Positions 55,405-64,000 of a DNA stretch of 64,000 bases are shown piece by piece. The notes under the pieces were generated by a model that worked only from the letters and a program-made list of their open reading frames with translations, did not search any database and was not told the origin of the DNA. The stretch comes from Leifsonia sp. ku-ls (lineage in GTDB: Bacteria; Actinomycetota; Actinomycetes; Actinomycetales; Microbacteriaceae), in NCBI GenBank assembly GCA_003367665.1, contig QKXI01000001.1, forward strand, positions 478,370-542,369, given 5' to 3'. The translations under genes were made by a program, and so were the position numbers. Within the stretch, counting starts at the first letter, position 1. Each line of letters starts with the position of its first letter.

Positions 55405-58400
55405 CTAGACAGCAATGTCCGCATAGCGCCGCCGGCGCCGCAGGAGCACCGTCCAGAGCAGCGCGCCCGAGGCGAGCAGGACCAGCGCCACGCCCCCGGC
55501 CGCGTAGAGATCGAGCCCGGTGGCGGCCAGGAGCGCGGTCAGGCTGAGGTAGACCACGGCGGTCGCGTCCGCGCAGGCCGTCACGGCGGCGGCGTCGCCC
55601 TGGTGCCGGGAGCAGACGCTCGCGGTGTTGGAGATGCTCTGCGCCGTCGTCCCGGTCCGCACCGTCACTCCGACGGTGACGTCCGGTGCCGACGGCGCCG
55701 ACGCCGAGAGCGGGCCGAACAGCGTGCAGGTCAGCGTGCCGCCGTACCCGTCGCCGTCCGCCCCGGCGACCGCGCAGTCCTGCCAGCGCGGGAACGCCGT
55801 GCTGTCGGTCGTGATCGCGTCCACCCGCAGATCGGCCGGGATCGGGTCGCTCAGGGTGACCTGCTCTGCGGCGCCCAGCCCGAGGTCATTCACCTGGAGG
55901 GTGTACGTGAAGCTGCCGCCCGGATGCGTCAGCGACGTGCTCGCCGTCTTGACGATGCCGAGGCTCGCGACCCTCGCGGCGGCGCAGGCCGTCGCCGCCG
56001 GCGGATACACCACCGTGTACGTCTCGGTCGGGTTGACCCGGATCGTGACCACCGAGGGGTGGCGCCACGCGTCGGAGGCGACGGTGGACGGGTCGTAGAC
56101 CAGCCCCTCGAACACCTGCTCGGGCGGGAAGCGCAGCGTGCCGCCGGCGTCGTAGTCACTTGCCCGGATCGGCCGCCAGCCCGGGAATCCGACCCCGACG
56201 CCCTTCGCGTCGACCGCGGCGCCCGGCCACAGGATCGCTCCGTCGTCGCCGTCGTGCAGCGTCCTGGTGACTCCGGCGGGGTCCGGCGGGAGGTCGCCGG
56301 CCGGCACGCCGTTCTCGCCGGGACGGGACGGCGTCCACTGCAGGGTCACGGGCTCGCCCGACAGGTTCGGCGTGGTGCGGATGGCGTAGTGCAGGTACGG
56401 GACGTCCGCCTGGCACTGCACCCAGATGTTGGCGGCGACGGCGCGCTGCGGAACGGATGCGGTGGAGCAGTCGTTGGACGGGTCCACGTCGTCCGCGACC
56501 GCCACGCAGGCGCGGTTGTCGATGGTCGCCGGAGGAGTGACCGGCGCCGGCCCGTCCTCGCCCGGCGGCACGGCCTCCACCGGGGCGTCCACCGACCCGT
56601 GGACCACCGGCCGCACCAGGACGTGCAGGCGGACGCTGCCGGACGCGCCCGCGGCCAGCGCGGGGATGCGCACCGTCACCACGGCGCCGGCCGCGTCGTA
56701 CGACGGAGCCCATCCGGCGGTGACGTCGTCGAAGCCGCCGCTGCCCTTCGCGACGTCGAGCGTCAGCTGCGCGGGCAGCACGTCGGTGACGACCGCGTCG
56801 GTCGCGGTGGTGTCGCCGTGGTTCGTCACCGTCAGCGTGTAGTCGTAGGCGCTGCTCGCGCCGGGGTCGTCGTCGACCGGGCCTTCCGTGGAGGCGGTCT
56901 TCGCGATCCCGAAGTCGATGCGCGGCACGTCGTTCACGGTCGTGCATCCCGTGCCGTCCTCGCCCGGTGACACGCAGTGTCCGGTGTCGGGCCGCAGCGT
57001 GTTGGTGAGGGTGCTTCCCGCGGCGTCGCCGGCCACGGTCGCGCTGTAGCCGACGGTCACCGTCGCTCCCGCGGGCACGGCGGGCAGCGTCCAGACGATC
57101 CGGTCGGGCCCGTCGAGGCGGAGCCCGGTCCCGAGATCGCCCAGGGTCGCGTGCGCGATCAGGCCGCTCACGTCGTCCCTCTCCGTCTGCCCGGCCGGCA
57201 GGTCGACCGCGGTCGGGTTGTGCGCGGACAGGGTGTAGGCGACGGTGCCGCCGGGCAGCACCCGCGTCGGATCGGCCGGGTCGGCCTTCGCGGTGACCCG
57301 GGCGGTCTTGGTCAGCTGCAGGTCGGGCGTGCTGGATGTGGTCTCGCAGGCGTCCACCGCACAAGCCACGTCGCGCGGCGGTGTCAGCGCGTTCCGCAGC
57401 GTCACGCCCCACGCGTCCGGGGCCACCCGGAAGCGGTAGGCGAGCGTGAAGCTCGGACCGGCCGGGTCGGTGATGGTCCAGTCGAGGCGGCCGCCCTCCA
57501 GCGTCGCGGCGCCGGCGGACGCGGACAGGCTGCCCGGCACGAACGACGCGTGCGGCGTCAGCCCGCTCAGGTCGTCCACGTCGCCCAGCGAGAGGGACCG
57601 CGGCAGCACTCCCCCGGTGTGCGTGAGCGTCAGGACGTAGCGGATGACGTCTCCCGGCATCACGGCGGCGCCGCGATCGCTCGACTTGCTCAGCGTCCAG
57701 GCGGCGGGGATCGCGCGGTTGGTGAACGTGCACACCACGTCGTCGCCCTCGGCCAGGTGCAGCGTCGGGTCGGCCGCGGAGGTGTCGAGCACCGTGCCGT
57801 CGACCGTGTTCGTGCAGGTCAGGCCGGCGAGCTCGTAGCCGGCCGGCGCCGCCGTGGCGTCCTCCGCGAGCGTGTAGTCGCCGACCGCGACGCCGATGCG
57901 CGTGATCGCCGGATCCGGTGCGGCCGGGTCGTCCGAGCCGGGGCCGGAGAACGTGGTCGGACCGTGGGCGGACAGCACCCAGTCGCTCGGGACGCCGCGC
58001 CCGCCGGTCTCGCCGTTGTCGACGACCTTCACCAGCGTCAGCCGGGGCAGCGTCGCCGTGTTGGTGATCCGGCAGGTGACGTCGGCGCCGAGCGGGATCG
58101 TGACGGCCGACCCGTCGACGCTCGCGCCCTCGCAGCTCCACTGACCGGCGGCGAAGCCGGACGGGCCCGACTCGGACAGGTCGTACCTCCCGGCCCAGAC
58201 GGGAACGGCGGCGACGCCGTCGGCGCGGCCGGGGTCGCCGCGTCCGCTGACCGGGCCGAAGCCGCCGAAGGCCGGGGTCGCGGTCAGGGTCCAGTCGTGC
58301 GGCGTCTTCGCGGTCCCGCTCCCGTCGGAATCGGCGACCTCCTTGATCAGCGTGAGGTGCGCGGGCCGCGGCGTGTTCGTGAACGTGCAGGTCACGTCCG

Positions 58401-61400
58401 TCCCGGCCGTGAGCTCGATCGCGCCGCCGGCCACGGTGACCGGGCGGTCGTCCTGATCGGTGCAGACCAGAACGGTGAGGGCGTAGCCCGGGATGTCCGG
58501 ACCCTCGCTGAGCGCGTACGTGCCGCTCGGCACCCGCACCGCGGTGATGGCGGGGTCGGGGTTGCCTGCCGTGTAACGTCCGCTGATCGTCCGGCCGGAG
58601 CCGCCGATCGCGGTCAGCGTCCAGTCGGCGGAGGACCGGTCGCCGCCGAAGCCCGGCGCCACGGTCTTCACCAGCGTCAGGGTGCCCGTCGGCACGTCGG
58701 CGCAGGCGTCGGACTCGCGGGCCACCGTACCGGTCGTGAGCGTCGCCGCGTTGAACAGTCCGGTCCCCGCGCCGTCGCAGGCCGCCTGCGCGGTGTCCAG
58801 AGCGGCGACGTCGACCTCGAGGACGACGGTGTAGCGGTCGGTGACGGGATGCTCCGGGCTGCCGCCCCCGATCGCCGCCCCGGCGGCGAGCCGGCCGCCG
58901 TCGTACGCGATCGGGTCGCCGTTCTTCGTCGCCGTCGCAGAGACCACGGCGGCGCCGGGCGCGGGCTGCGGCGTGTCGAGCAGGTCGTAGAGCTGCGGCT
59001 TGGGGGTGGCGTTGGTGACGACGATGTCGTAGCCGATGGTCAGGTGGCCGTCCTGGCCCTGCGCGACCTCACCGGCGGTCTTCCGCACGGTGAGCACGCC
59101 CGGGCTGTCGCAGGCGGACGACGAACCGCTCGCGCCGGCGGAGGTGACGGTCGCCGTGTTGAGGAAGCCGCCGCTTCCCTCGCCGCTCGGGCAGTCGGTG
59201 GTTCCCTCGCGCCAGGCGTCGGCTCCGACGGCCGCGACGACGGTCACGATGTAGCTCGCGGTCGCGCCCGCGGCGAGCGCCGCGCCCCGGGCGAGGGCGG
59301 CCGTGGCGCCGGAGAAGGCGCCGGAGCTCGGCCCGGTCCAGGTCGCCTCCTGCACGGCGATGCCGGCGCCGAAGCGCAGCGTGTCGTCGAGGTCGTAGCT
59401 GGTGGCGGCCAGCGTGCTGCGGTTGGCGACGGCGAGCGCGTACCGCACGGTCCAGGTGCCGTCAGGGTTCTGGGTCGCGGGTCCGGCCAGCGTCTTCTGC
59501 AGCCGCACGCCCTGGTCGCGGTGCGTGTTGGTCAGGGTGCAGACGACGGTCTGGCCCGCCGCCAGCCCGTGGAGCGTCGCACTGCCGGCGCCGGTGCGGT
59601 CGAGGGTGAGCGTCCCGCCCGAGGCGTCGGCGCAGGCCCAGTCGCCTGCCGCGAACTCGTCGGTTCCCGCGGCGCCGTCCTTCGGCGCCTCGGAGAGCCG
59701 ATACGCGACTCCGGTGCGCACCGCGACGGCGTCCGTGTCGCCGCCGTCGACGTCGGTCACGGTCGGCGAGCCCTCCCCCGTGCCCGTGAGCACCCAGTCG
59801 GTGGGCGGGAGGACGCCGTCGGTGACGACCTTCTTCAGTTGCAGGGTCGGAGGGATCTCGGCGAGCGGGTTGTCGAGCGTCACGCGCAGGTCGTCGCCCG
59901 CGCCGATGGTGAGCTGTCCCGGGTCGAACGCCGGGTCGCCCCAGCGGCCGCCGGGCACCGCGGCCGGGGCGTCCTCCTGGAAGGTCACCACCGCGCCGGC
60001 GGGCAGACCGGTGACGCTCTGCGGCACGCCGTCGATCAGGCCGAGGGTTCCCGTCCCCGCCTGGCCGGCGATCCCGCCGGTGTAGGCGTAGTGGACGGTG
60101 AACACCGTCCCCGACGGCAGCAGCGAGGCGCCGTCGCCGGTCACGCGCTTGACGACGGTGAACCCGCCCGTGTCGAGGGAGGAGACGTTGGTCAGGGTCA
60201 CGGCGACGGTCGCGCCGCTCTCGGTGACGGTCACGGGGCCGGCCGGGCTGAAGCTGGCGGAGCGCCACGTGACGCCGGGGAACGACGCGTGCGCTCCCTC
60301 GGTCAGGGCCACGGCGGCGCCCACCGGCACGTCGGGGACGGCAACCGCGACGCCGTCGTTGTGCAGGGTGATCGTCCCGTCGCCCGCCGGGTAGCCGCCG
60401 TCCGGGTCGGCGTCCCAGTGGTACGTCACCGGGAACGCGGCGTCGGCCGGCACCGCACCGGCGCCGTCGGCGACCACCGATTTGACGACGCTGATCGTGC
60501 CGGTGTCGTGGCGGATCGGGTTGGTCAGCGTGACCGCGACATCGTCGCCGTCACCGATCACGATGTCGTTGGCGGAGAACACCGGGTCGCCCCAGGTGCC
60601 GTTCGGGATCGCCGGCCGCGCGGCTTCCGAGAGGTGGACGACGGCGCCCTGCGGGATCGGTCCCGACCGCACGGCGCCGCCGTCCGGGGTCACCGTGAGG
60701 TGACCCGACCCGGACGGGTAACCCGATCCCGCCGGGTAGCTGTAGTCCACGGTGAAGGGCGTGTCGCCCGGCACGAGCCCGGCGGCGCCGGTGACCTTCT
60801 TCGTGACGGAGAACGTGCCGCGGTTCAGCGTGTAGGTGTTGGTGACGACGACGTGGAGCGTCGTGTCCTTGTCGGTGATCCGGAGCGGGCTGTCCGGCGA
60901 GAAGGCGACGTCGCTCAGCGACGCGCCCGCGACCGGGGCCGCCGGCAGCTCGCCCAGCACGACGCTCGCGCCGACCGGCACCGGCGGCCCCGCGACCACC
61001 ACCCCGTCGTTGCGGACCGTGAGCACGCCGTCGCCGGCCGGGAAGCTGCCGTCGTCCGCGGCATCCCACTGGTAGTGGATGCGGAAGGACGCGTCCGCTC
61101 CGACCAGCCCGGCGGCGTCGCCGGCCACGGCCTTGCGCACGTCGAAGCTGCCGGTGTCGTGCGTGATCGGGTTCGTGAGCACTACCGCCGTGACCGTGCC
61201 GTCGCCGATCACGATGTCGTTGGCGGAGAACGACGGCTCGCCCCAGCTGCCGTCGGGGATCGCCGGCCGATCCGGCTCGGTGAGGTGCACCACCGCGCCC
61301 TGCGGGAGCGGACCCGAGGTCACCGCGCCGCCGCCCGGCGTCACGGTGACCTCGCCCTGCCCGGCGGTGAAGCCCGTTCCGGCCGGGTAACTGTAGTGGA

Positions 61401-64000
61401 CGGTGAACGGGGTGCTCGGCGGCACGAGGGCCGCGTCGCCGGTGACGCGCTTCTCGACAGAGAACCGTCCCGTGGCGAGGGTGGCGGTGTTGGTGACCGT
61501 CACGGCCGTGGTGGTGCCTTTCGTGCCGACCGTGACCGGGCTGCCCGGCGAGAACACCCCGGCCGCACCCCAGTGGATGCCCGCGATCGGGGCCGGCGTC
61601 GCCTCGCCGAGGGTGACGACGGCGCCCGCCGGCACCGCGACGGGCGCGCTGGCGCCGCCGCCCGCCGCGACGGTGACCGTCCCGGAGGCGGCCGGGTACA
61701 CGCCGGCCTTGGCCGGGTACGACCAGTTCACGGTGAAGGCCGTGCCGGCCGGCACCGCGCCGGCGCCGTCGCCGTCGACCCGCTTCTCGACGGTGAAGGC
61801 CGCCCGGTCGAGCGCGATCGGATTGGTCAGCGTGACCGCGGCGGTGGTGTCCGCGGCGATCGTCAGCGTGGGCGACGGCGCGAACGCCGGGGCGCCCCAG
61901 GTGGCGCCCGCAACGCCGGGTGGCGTCGCCTCCGTGAGGGCGACGACCGCACCCGTCGGAAGCGCGGGGCTCGTCGCCGTCGCTCCGTCGGTCAGCGTCA
62001 GGTCGCCGCTTCCCGCGGCGAAGCCGGCGCCGGCCGGGTAGCTGTAATGCACCGTGAAGGTCTTCCCGGCGGCCGCCGGCGCGCCGTCGCCCGTGACGTG
62101 CTTGGTCACGCTGAAACTCCCGTAGGTCTGCACGATGCGGTTGACGAAGACGCACGACATGGACACTCCCGCCGCGCCCGTGAAGCTGATCGTCGTCCCC
62201 GCGCCGCCGATCGCGACCGGCTGGCCGTCGACGCGACACGACGAGGCCGCGCGGTCGAGGGCGTAGCCCGGCTGCGCCGTCTCGGTGAGGGACACCGTCG
62301 GCGTCGTGCCGGCCGGGATGCCCACGGTCGCGCTGGTGAAGCCGGTGCTCCCGTTCTGCGTCGCCGTGGGCGCGAAGGCGTCGATCGTCCCGGACGAGAC
62401 GGTCCCGGCGAAGCTCCACCCGTTGGCGGCGGCCGCGTTGTCGACGATCGAGCCCGCCGCCGTCTCGATCCGCTTCTGGACCGTCACCGTGTTGCTGCAG
62501 GAGCCGGCGGCCAGCTGCTGCAGCGTGGCGCCGAAGCCGGTGTCGGAGGCGGCGAAGTAGTCGCTGTCCGCGACGGGACCGGAGACCGCGCGCAGGTTCT
62601 CGGCGCCGCCGTCCACGCCGATCCCGACGGCGACGAGCCGTGCGCCGAGCGCGCCCTTGATGCGGTTGGCGGAGAACATCCCCTGTTCGACGTAGGCGAT
62701 GCGCGCGTTGCTGCCGTCGACCGTTCCGGCGCCGTAGGTGGTCGGGTTGCCGTCGGTGAGCAGGATGACGAGGTCGAAGCCGGCGCCGACCTGGCCGAGC
62801 CCGCGATCCCAGTTGGTGGAGCCGGCGGGCGTCGCGAGCCCGTCGATGAAGGAGTGCAGGGGCTGCGCGGCCGCCGCGCTCGCGGTGGAGGTCGCGCCGA
62901 CGCTCGGCCCGACGGCGTCGGAGAACGTGTAGACGGCGAGGGTCGACGGCGTGCCGGTGAGCGAGGTGACGACGTCGTTCGCGGCCGCCTTGAGCGCCGT
63001 CTGCTTCGACCCGGACATGGAGCCGGACTGGTCGAGCACGAGCCCGATGCGCAGACCGCAGCGCTGCTGGACCGCCGGGTTCTGGAGCGACTGCGCCAGC
63101 ATCCCGCTGAACCGGTTGCCGCTGGCGTCGGTGTAGACGCTGGAGACGTCCGTTCCCGGCACCGTCGTGGTGGAGTTCGCCGCGAGCGTCCCGGTGCGGA
63201 AGCCGTAGGCGGTGGGCGACCCGCTCGACGAGCCGCCGACGTCGAGGGTCGGGTTCAGGTAGTAGCCGGATGCCGCGGTCTGCGCCGAGACGGTGTACGC
63301 GGACCCGGCCGGCACGGCGATCGTGCACTGCCCGGAGACGATGGCACAGGTGGCCGGCGCTCCCCCGCCGACCGGGACCGCCTGGTAGACGGCTCCGTCG
63401 GGCAGCGCGCCGACGCTCGACGTGCCGGTGCGCTGCCCGCCCGCGCGGACCACGATCGACGCCGTCGGCGGCGCCTGGTACGTGTTGGTGACGGTGCAGG
63501 ACGCCGTGTCACCGGCGTGCAGCTGCAGCCCGGTGAGCGCCCCGGCGGCGAAGGTCCCGTTGTCGCTGGCGCCGGTGCAGGCGATGCCGCTGAGCGTGTA
63601 GTTCGCCGGGCCGCCGCTCTCGGTGAGGGTGTAGCTGCGGAGCACGCCCGCGGCGTTTCCGCTGGTCTCGGTCGGTGTGACGGTCTGGACGACGCCGCTC
63701 TGCAGGGTGTAGCCGATCGCGGGGCTGACGTTGCCACCGTTGTTGCGCTTCCCGGTGAGGGTGTAGGTCCACGAGGAGGGCGTCGCGGTGCCTCCTCCGG
63801 CGTTGACGACCACGCCGGTGACGGTCAGCACGGGATCGCCGGCGGCGAGGGCCGTCGCCTCCGGCGCGGCCGAGCGGGAGGACGGGGCGGGGTCGGACGT
63901 GGCCGCCGGGGCCGGTGCCGCCGGTGCGGGATCCGCGGGGGCGGCGCTCGCAGCCGCGGGCGCCGGGACGTCGGACGCCGACGCCGGGGCGGGTTCGGTC
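55405..64000 (-). CDS. Giant cell-wall-anchored VWA / DUF5979-like / DUF11-like surface protein (partial, N-terminus beyond window)
   Basis: At least 2864 residues are visible; the frame is still open at position 64000 with an Ala/Pro-rich stretch (PAPAAPAPAATSDPAPSS), so the true start lies outside. In order there are prealbumin-like segments, a VWA domain (RIGLVLDQSGSMSG with MIDAS residues, ILLTDGNPTTYG; about 62530-63060), seven DUF5979-like repeats of about 108 residues (59860-62130), other prealbumin/DUF11-like domains such as YVLTLTHTGGVLPRS, and a sorting signal near 55500-55405 (LLAATGLDLYAAGGVALVLL, then LRRRRRYADIAV). It is probably secreted and sortase-linked to the wall, used in adhesion. 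Function beyond that is not known. Confidence 0.85.
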   Translation of the reverse strand, partial: TEPAPASASDVPAPAAASAAPADPAPAAPAPAATSDPAPSSRSAAPEATALAAGDPVLTVTGVVVNAGGGTATPSSWTYTLTGKRNNGGNVSPAIGYTLQSGVVQTVTPTETSGNAAGVLRSYTLTESGGPANYTLSGIACTGASDNGTFAAGALTGLQLHAGDTASCTVTNTYQAPPTASIVVRAGGQRTGTSSVGALPDGAVYQAVPVGGGAPATCAIVSGQCTIAVPAGSAYTVSAQTAASGYYLNPTLDVGGSSSGSPTAYGFRTGTLAANSTTTVPGTDVSSVYTDASGNRFSGMLAQSLQNPAVQQRCGLRIGLVLDQSGSMSGSKQTALKAAANDVVTSLTGTPSTLAVYTFSDAVGPSVGATSTASAAAAQPLHSFIDGLATPAGSTNWDRGLGQVGAGFDLVILLTDGNPTTYGAGTVDGSNARIAYVEQGMFSANRIKGALGARLVAVGIGVDGGAENLRAVSGPVADSDYFAASDTGFGATLQQLAAGSCSNTVTVQKRIETAAGSIVDNAAAANGWSFAGTVSSGTIDAFAPTATQNGSTGFTSATVGIPAGTTPTVSLTETAQPGYALDRAASSCRVDGQPVAIGGAGTTISFTGAAGVSMSCVFVNRIVQTYGSFSVTKHVTGDGAPAAAGKTFTVHYSYPAGAGFAAGSGDLTLTDGATATSPALPTGAVVALTEATPPGVAGATWGAPAFAPSPTLTIAADTTAAVTLTNPIALDRAAFTVEKRVDGDGAGAVPAGTAFTVNWSYPAKAGVYPAASGTVTVAAGGGASAPVAVPAGAVVTLGEATPAPIAGIHWGAAGVFSPGSPVTVGTKGTTTAVTVTNTATLATGRFSVEKRVTGDAALVPPSTPFTVHYSYPAGTGFTAGQGEVTVTPGGGAVTSGPLPQGAVVHLTEPDRPAIPDGSWGEPSFSANDIVIGDGTVTAVVLTNPITHDTGSFDVRKAVAGDAAGLVGADASFRIHYQWDAADDGSFPAGDGVLTVRNDGVVVAGPPVPVGASVVLGELPAAPVAGASLSDVAFSPDSPLRITDKDTTLHVVVTNTYTLNRGTFSVTKKVTGAAGLVPGDTPFTVDYSYPAGSGYPSGSGHLTVTPDGGAVRSGPIPQGAVVHLSEAARPAIPNGTWGDPVFSANDIVIGDGDDVAVTLTNPIRHDTGTISVVKSVVADGAGAVPADAAFPVTYHWDADPDGGYPAGDGTITLHNDGVAVAVPDVPVGAAVALTEGAHASFPGVTWRSASFSPAGPVTVTESGATVAVTLTNVSSLDTGGFTVVKRVTGDGASLLPSGTVFTVHYAYTGGIAGQAGTGTLGLIDGVPQSVTGLPAGAVVTFQEDAPAAVPGGRWGDPAFDPGQLTIGAGDDLRVTLDNPLAEIPPTLQLKKVVTDGVLPPTDWVLTGTGEGSPTVTDVDGGDTDAVAVRTGVAYRLSEAPKDGAAGTDEFAAGDWACADASGGTLTLDRTGAGSATLHGLAAGQTVVCTLTNTHRDQGVRLQKTLAGPATQNPDGTWTVRYALAVANRSTLAATSYDLDDTLRFGAGIAVQEATWTGPSSGAFSGATAALARGAALAAGATASYIVTVVAAVGADAWREGTTDCPSGEGSGGFLNTATVTSAGASGSSSACDSPGVLTVRKTAGEVAQGQDGHLTIGYDIVVTNATPKPQLYDLLDTPQPAPGAAVVSATATKNGDPIAYDGGRLAAGAAIGGGSPEHPVTDRYTVVLEVDVAALDTAQAACDGAGTGLFNAATLTTGTVARESDACADVPTGTLTLVKTVAPGFGGDRSSADWTLTAIGGSGRTISGRYTAGNPDPAITAVRVPSGTYALSEGPDIPGYALTVLVCTDQDDRPVTVAGGAIELTAGTDVTCTFTNTPRPAHLTLIKEVADSDGSGTAKTPHDWTLTATPAFGGFGPVSGRGDPGRADGVAAVPVWAGRYDLSESGPSGFAAGQWSCEGASVDGSAVTIPLGADVTCRITNTATLPRLTLVKVVDNGETGGRGVPSDWVLSAHGPTTFSGPGSDDPAAPDPAITRIGVAVGDYTLAEDATAAPAGYELAGLTCTNTVDGTVLDTSAADPTLHLAEGDDVVCTFTNRAIPAAWTLSKSSDRGAAVMPGDVIRYVLTLTHTGGVLPRSLSLGDVDDLSGLTPHASFVPGSLSASAGAATLEGGRLDWTITDPAGPSFTLAYRFRVAPDAWGVTLRNALTPPRDVACAVDACETTSSTPDLQLTKTARVTAKADPADPTRVLPGGTVAYTLSAHNPTAVDLPAGQTERDDVSGLIAHATLGDLGTGLRLDGPDRIVWTLPAVPAGATVTVGYSATVAGDAAGSTLTNTLRPDTGHCVSPGEDGTGCTTVNDVPRIDFGIAKTASTEGPVDDDPGASSAYDYTLTVTNHGDTTATDAVVTDVLPAQLTLDVAKGSGGFDDVTAGWAPSYDAAGAVVTVRIPALAAGASGSVRLHVLVRPVVHGSVDAPVEAVPPGEDGPAPVTPPATIDNRACVAVADDVDPSNDCSTASVPQRAVAANIWVQCQADVPYLHYAIRTTPNLSGEPVTLQWTPSRPGENGVPAGDLPPDPAGVTRTLHDGDDGAILWPGAAVDAKGVGVGFPGWRPIRASDYDAGGTLRFPPEQVFEGLVYDPSTVASDAWRHPSVVTIRVNPTETYTVVYPPAATACAAARVASLGIVKTASTSLTHPGGSFTYTLQVNDLGLGAAEQVTLSDPIPADLRVDAITTDSTAFPRWQDCAVAGADGDGYGGTLTCTLFGPLSASAPSAPDVTVGVTVRTGTTAQSISNTASVCSRHQGDAAAVTACADATAVVYLSLTALLAATGLDLYAAGGVALVLLASGALLWTVLLRRRRRYADIAV
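59860..62130 (-). repeat. Seven tandem DUF5979-like domain repeats in the giant protein
   Basis: Each repeat starts like GSFSVTKHVTGDG and ends VTLTNP or VVTNT. Repeats 3 and 5 are much closer to each other than to the rest, as are 4 and 6, showing a two-repeat unit was duplicated. At DNA level 60554-60580 and 61205-61231 are identical over 27 nt, an offset of 651 nt or 217 residues. Confidence 0.8.

Overview
The window is a GC-rich actinobacterial chromosome segment with many GTG starts, TANNNT -10 boxes and no phage or plasmid core genes. The gene neighbourhoods (nudC next to adnB/adnA, DUF3107 / ferritin-like / rhlE, mgtE-like / DUF1003 / mrp near tatB and an O-methyltransferase, divergent dapE/dapD) and the protein flavour fit the family Microbacteriaceae, perhaps Leifsonia or a close genus. 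That placement is inferred from remembered synteny, not from a search.

1-11.3 kb is a DNA and RNA maintenance block: nudC (cut by the window edge), a degenerate phosphotransferase, the AdnB/AdnA helicase-nuclease pair, DUF3107, a small membrane protein, a ferritin-like protein and a RhlE-type RNA helicase. 11.4-24.4 kb holds a secreted coiled-coil transglycosylase-like protein, a PHP phosphoesterase, an M24 aminopeptidase, a YflT-type stress protein, the mgtE-like/DUF1003/mrp operon, a direct-repeat array, an S1P-lyase-like PLP enzyme coupled to an MFS transporter, tatB, an O-methyltransferase, an unknown more A/T-rich gene and a DUF3117 protein. 24.4-34.8 kb is mostly metabolic: a PIG-V-like mannosyltransferase, dapE and dapD (lysine and peptidoglycan precursor), a three-gene branched-chain 2-oxoacid dehydrogenase operon with a divergent Lrp regulator, and pnp with a long leader.

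34.9-44.5 kb looks like an accessory block lying between pnp and rpsO: GAF regulator, aldehyde dehydrogenase and DUF779; fructosamine kinase; DHFR-like reductase; VanZ; LtrA; a truncated reductase remnant; and a cell-wall-anchored GH43 enzyme. 44.6-55.0 kb has rpsO, a VOC protein, a MocR-TetR operon divergent from an AhpD-like gene, an FKBP, an FAD oxidase, an Ada-AlkA repair fusion, a GT2, an FAH-family hydrolase and an alpha/beta hydrolase. From 55.4 kb to the end, on the minus strand, lies one giant VWA / DUF5979-like / DUF11-like surface protein whose N-terminus is outside the window.

The most striking theme is regulatory. About twenty genes have a TANNNT hexamer ending 6 or 7 nt before the start codon, the signature of leaderless transcripts. 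In the dapE/dapD pair the two hexamers overlap, so a 17-bp gap seems to drive two leaderless mRNAs in opposite directions. Other leads are a phosphotransferase that has lost its catalytic residues, the repeat array at 19 kb, the rpsO/pnp split, and a shared LAATG sorting motif on two surface proteins.
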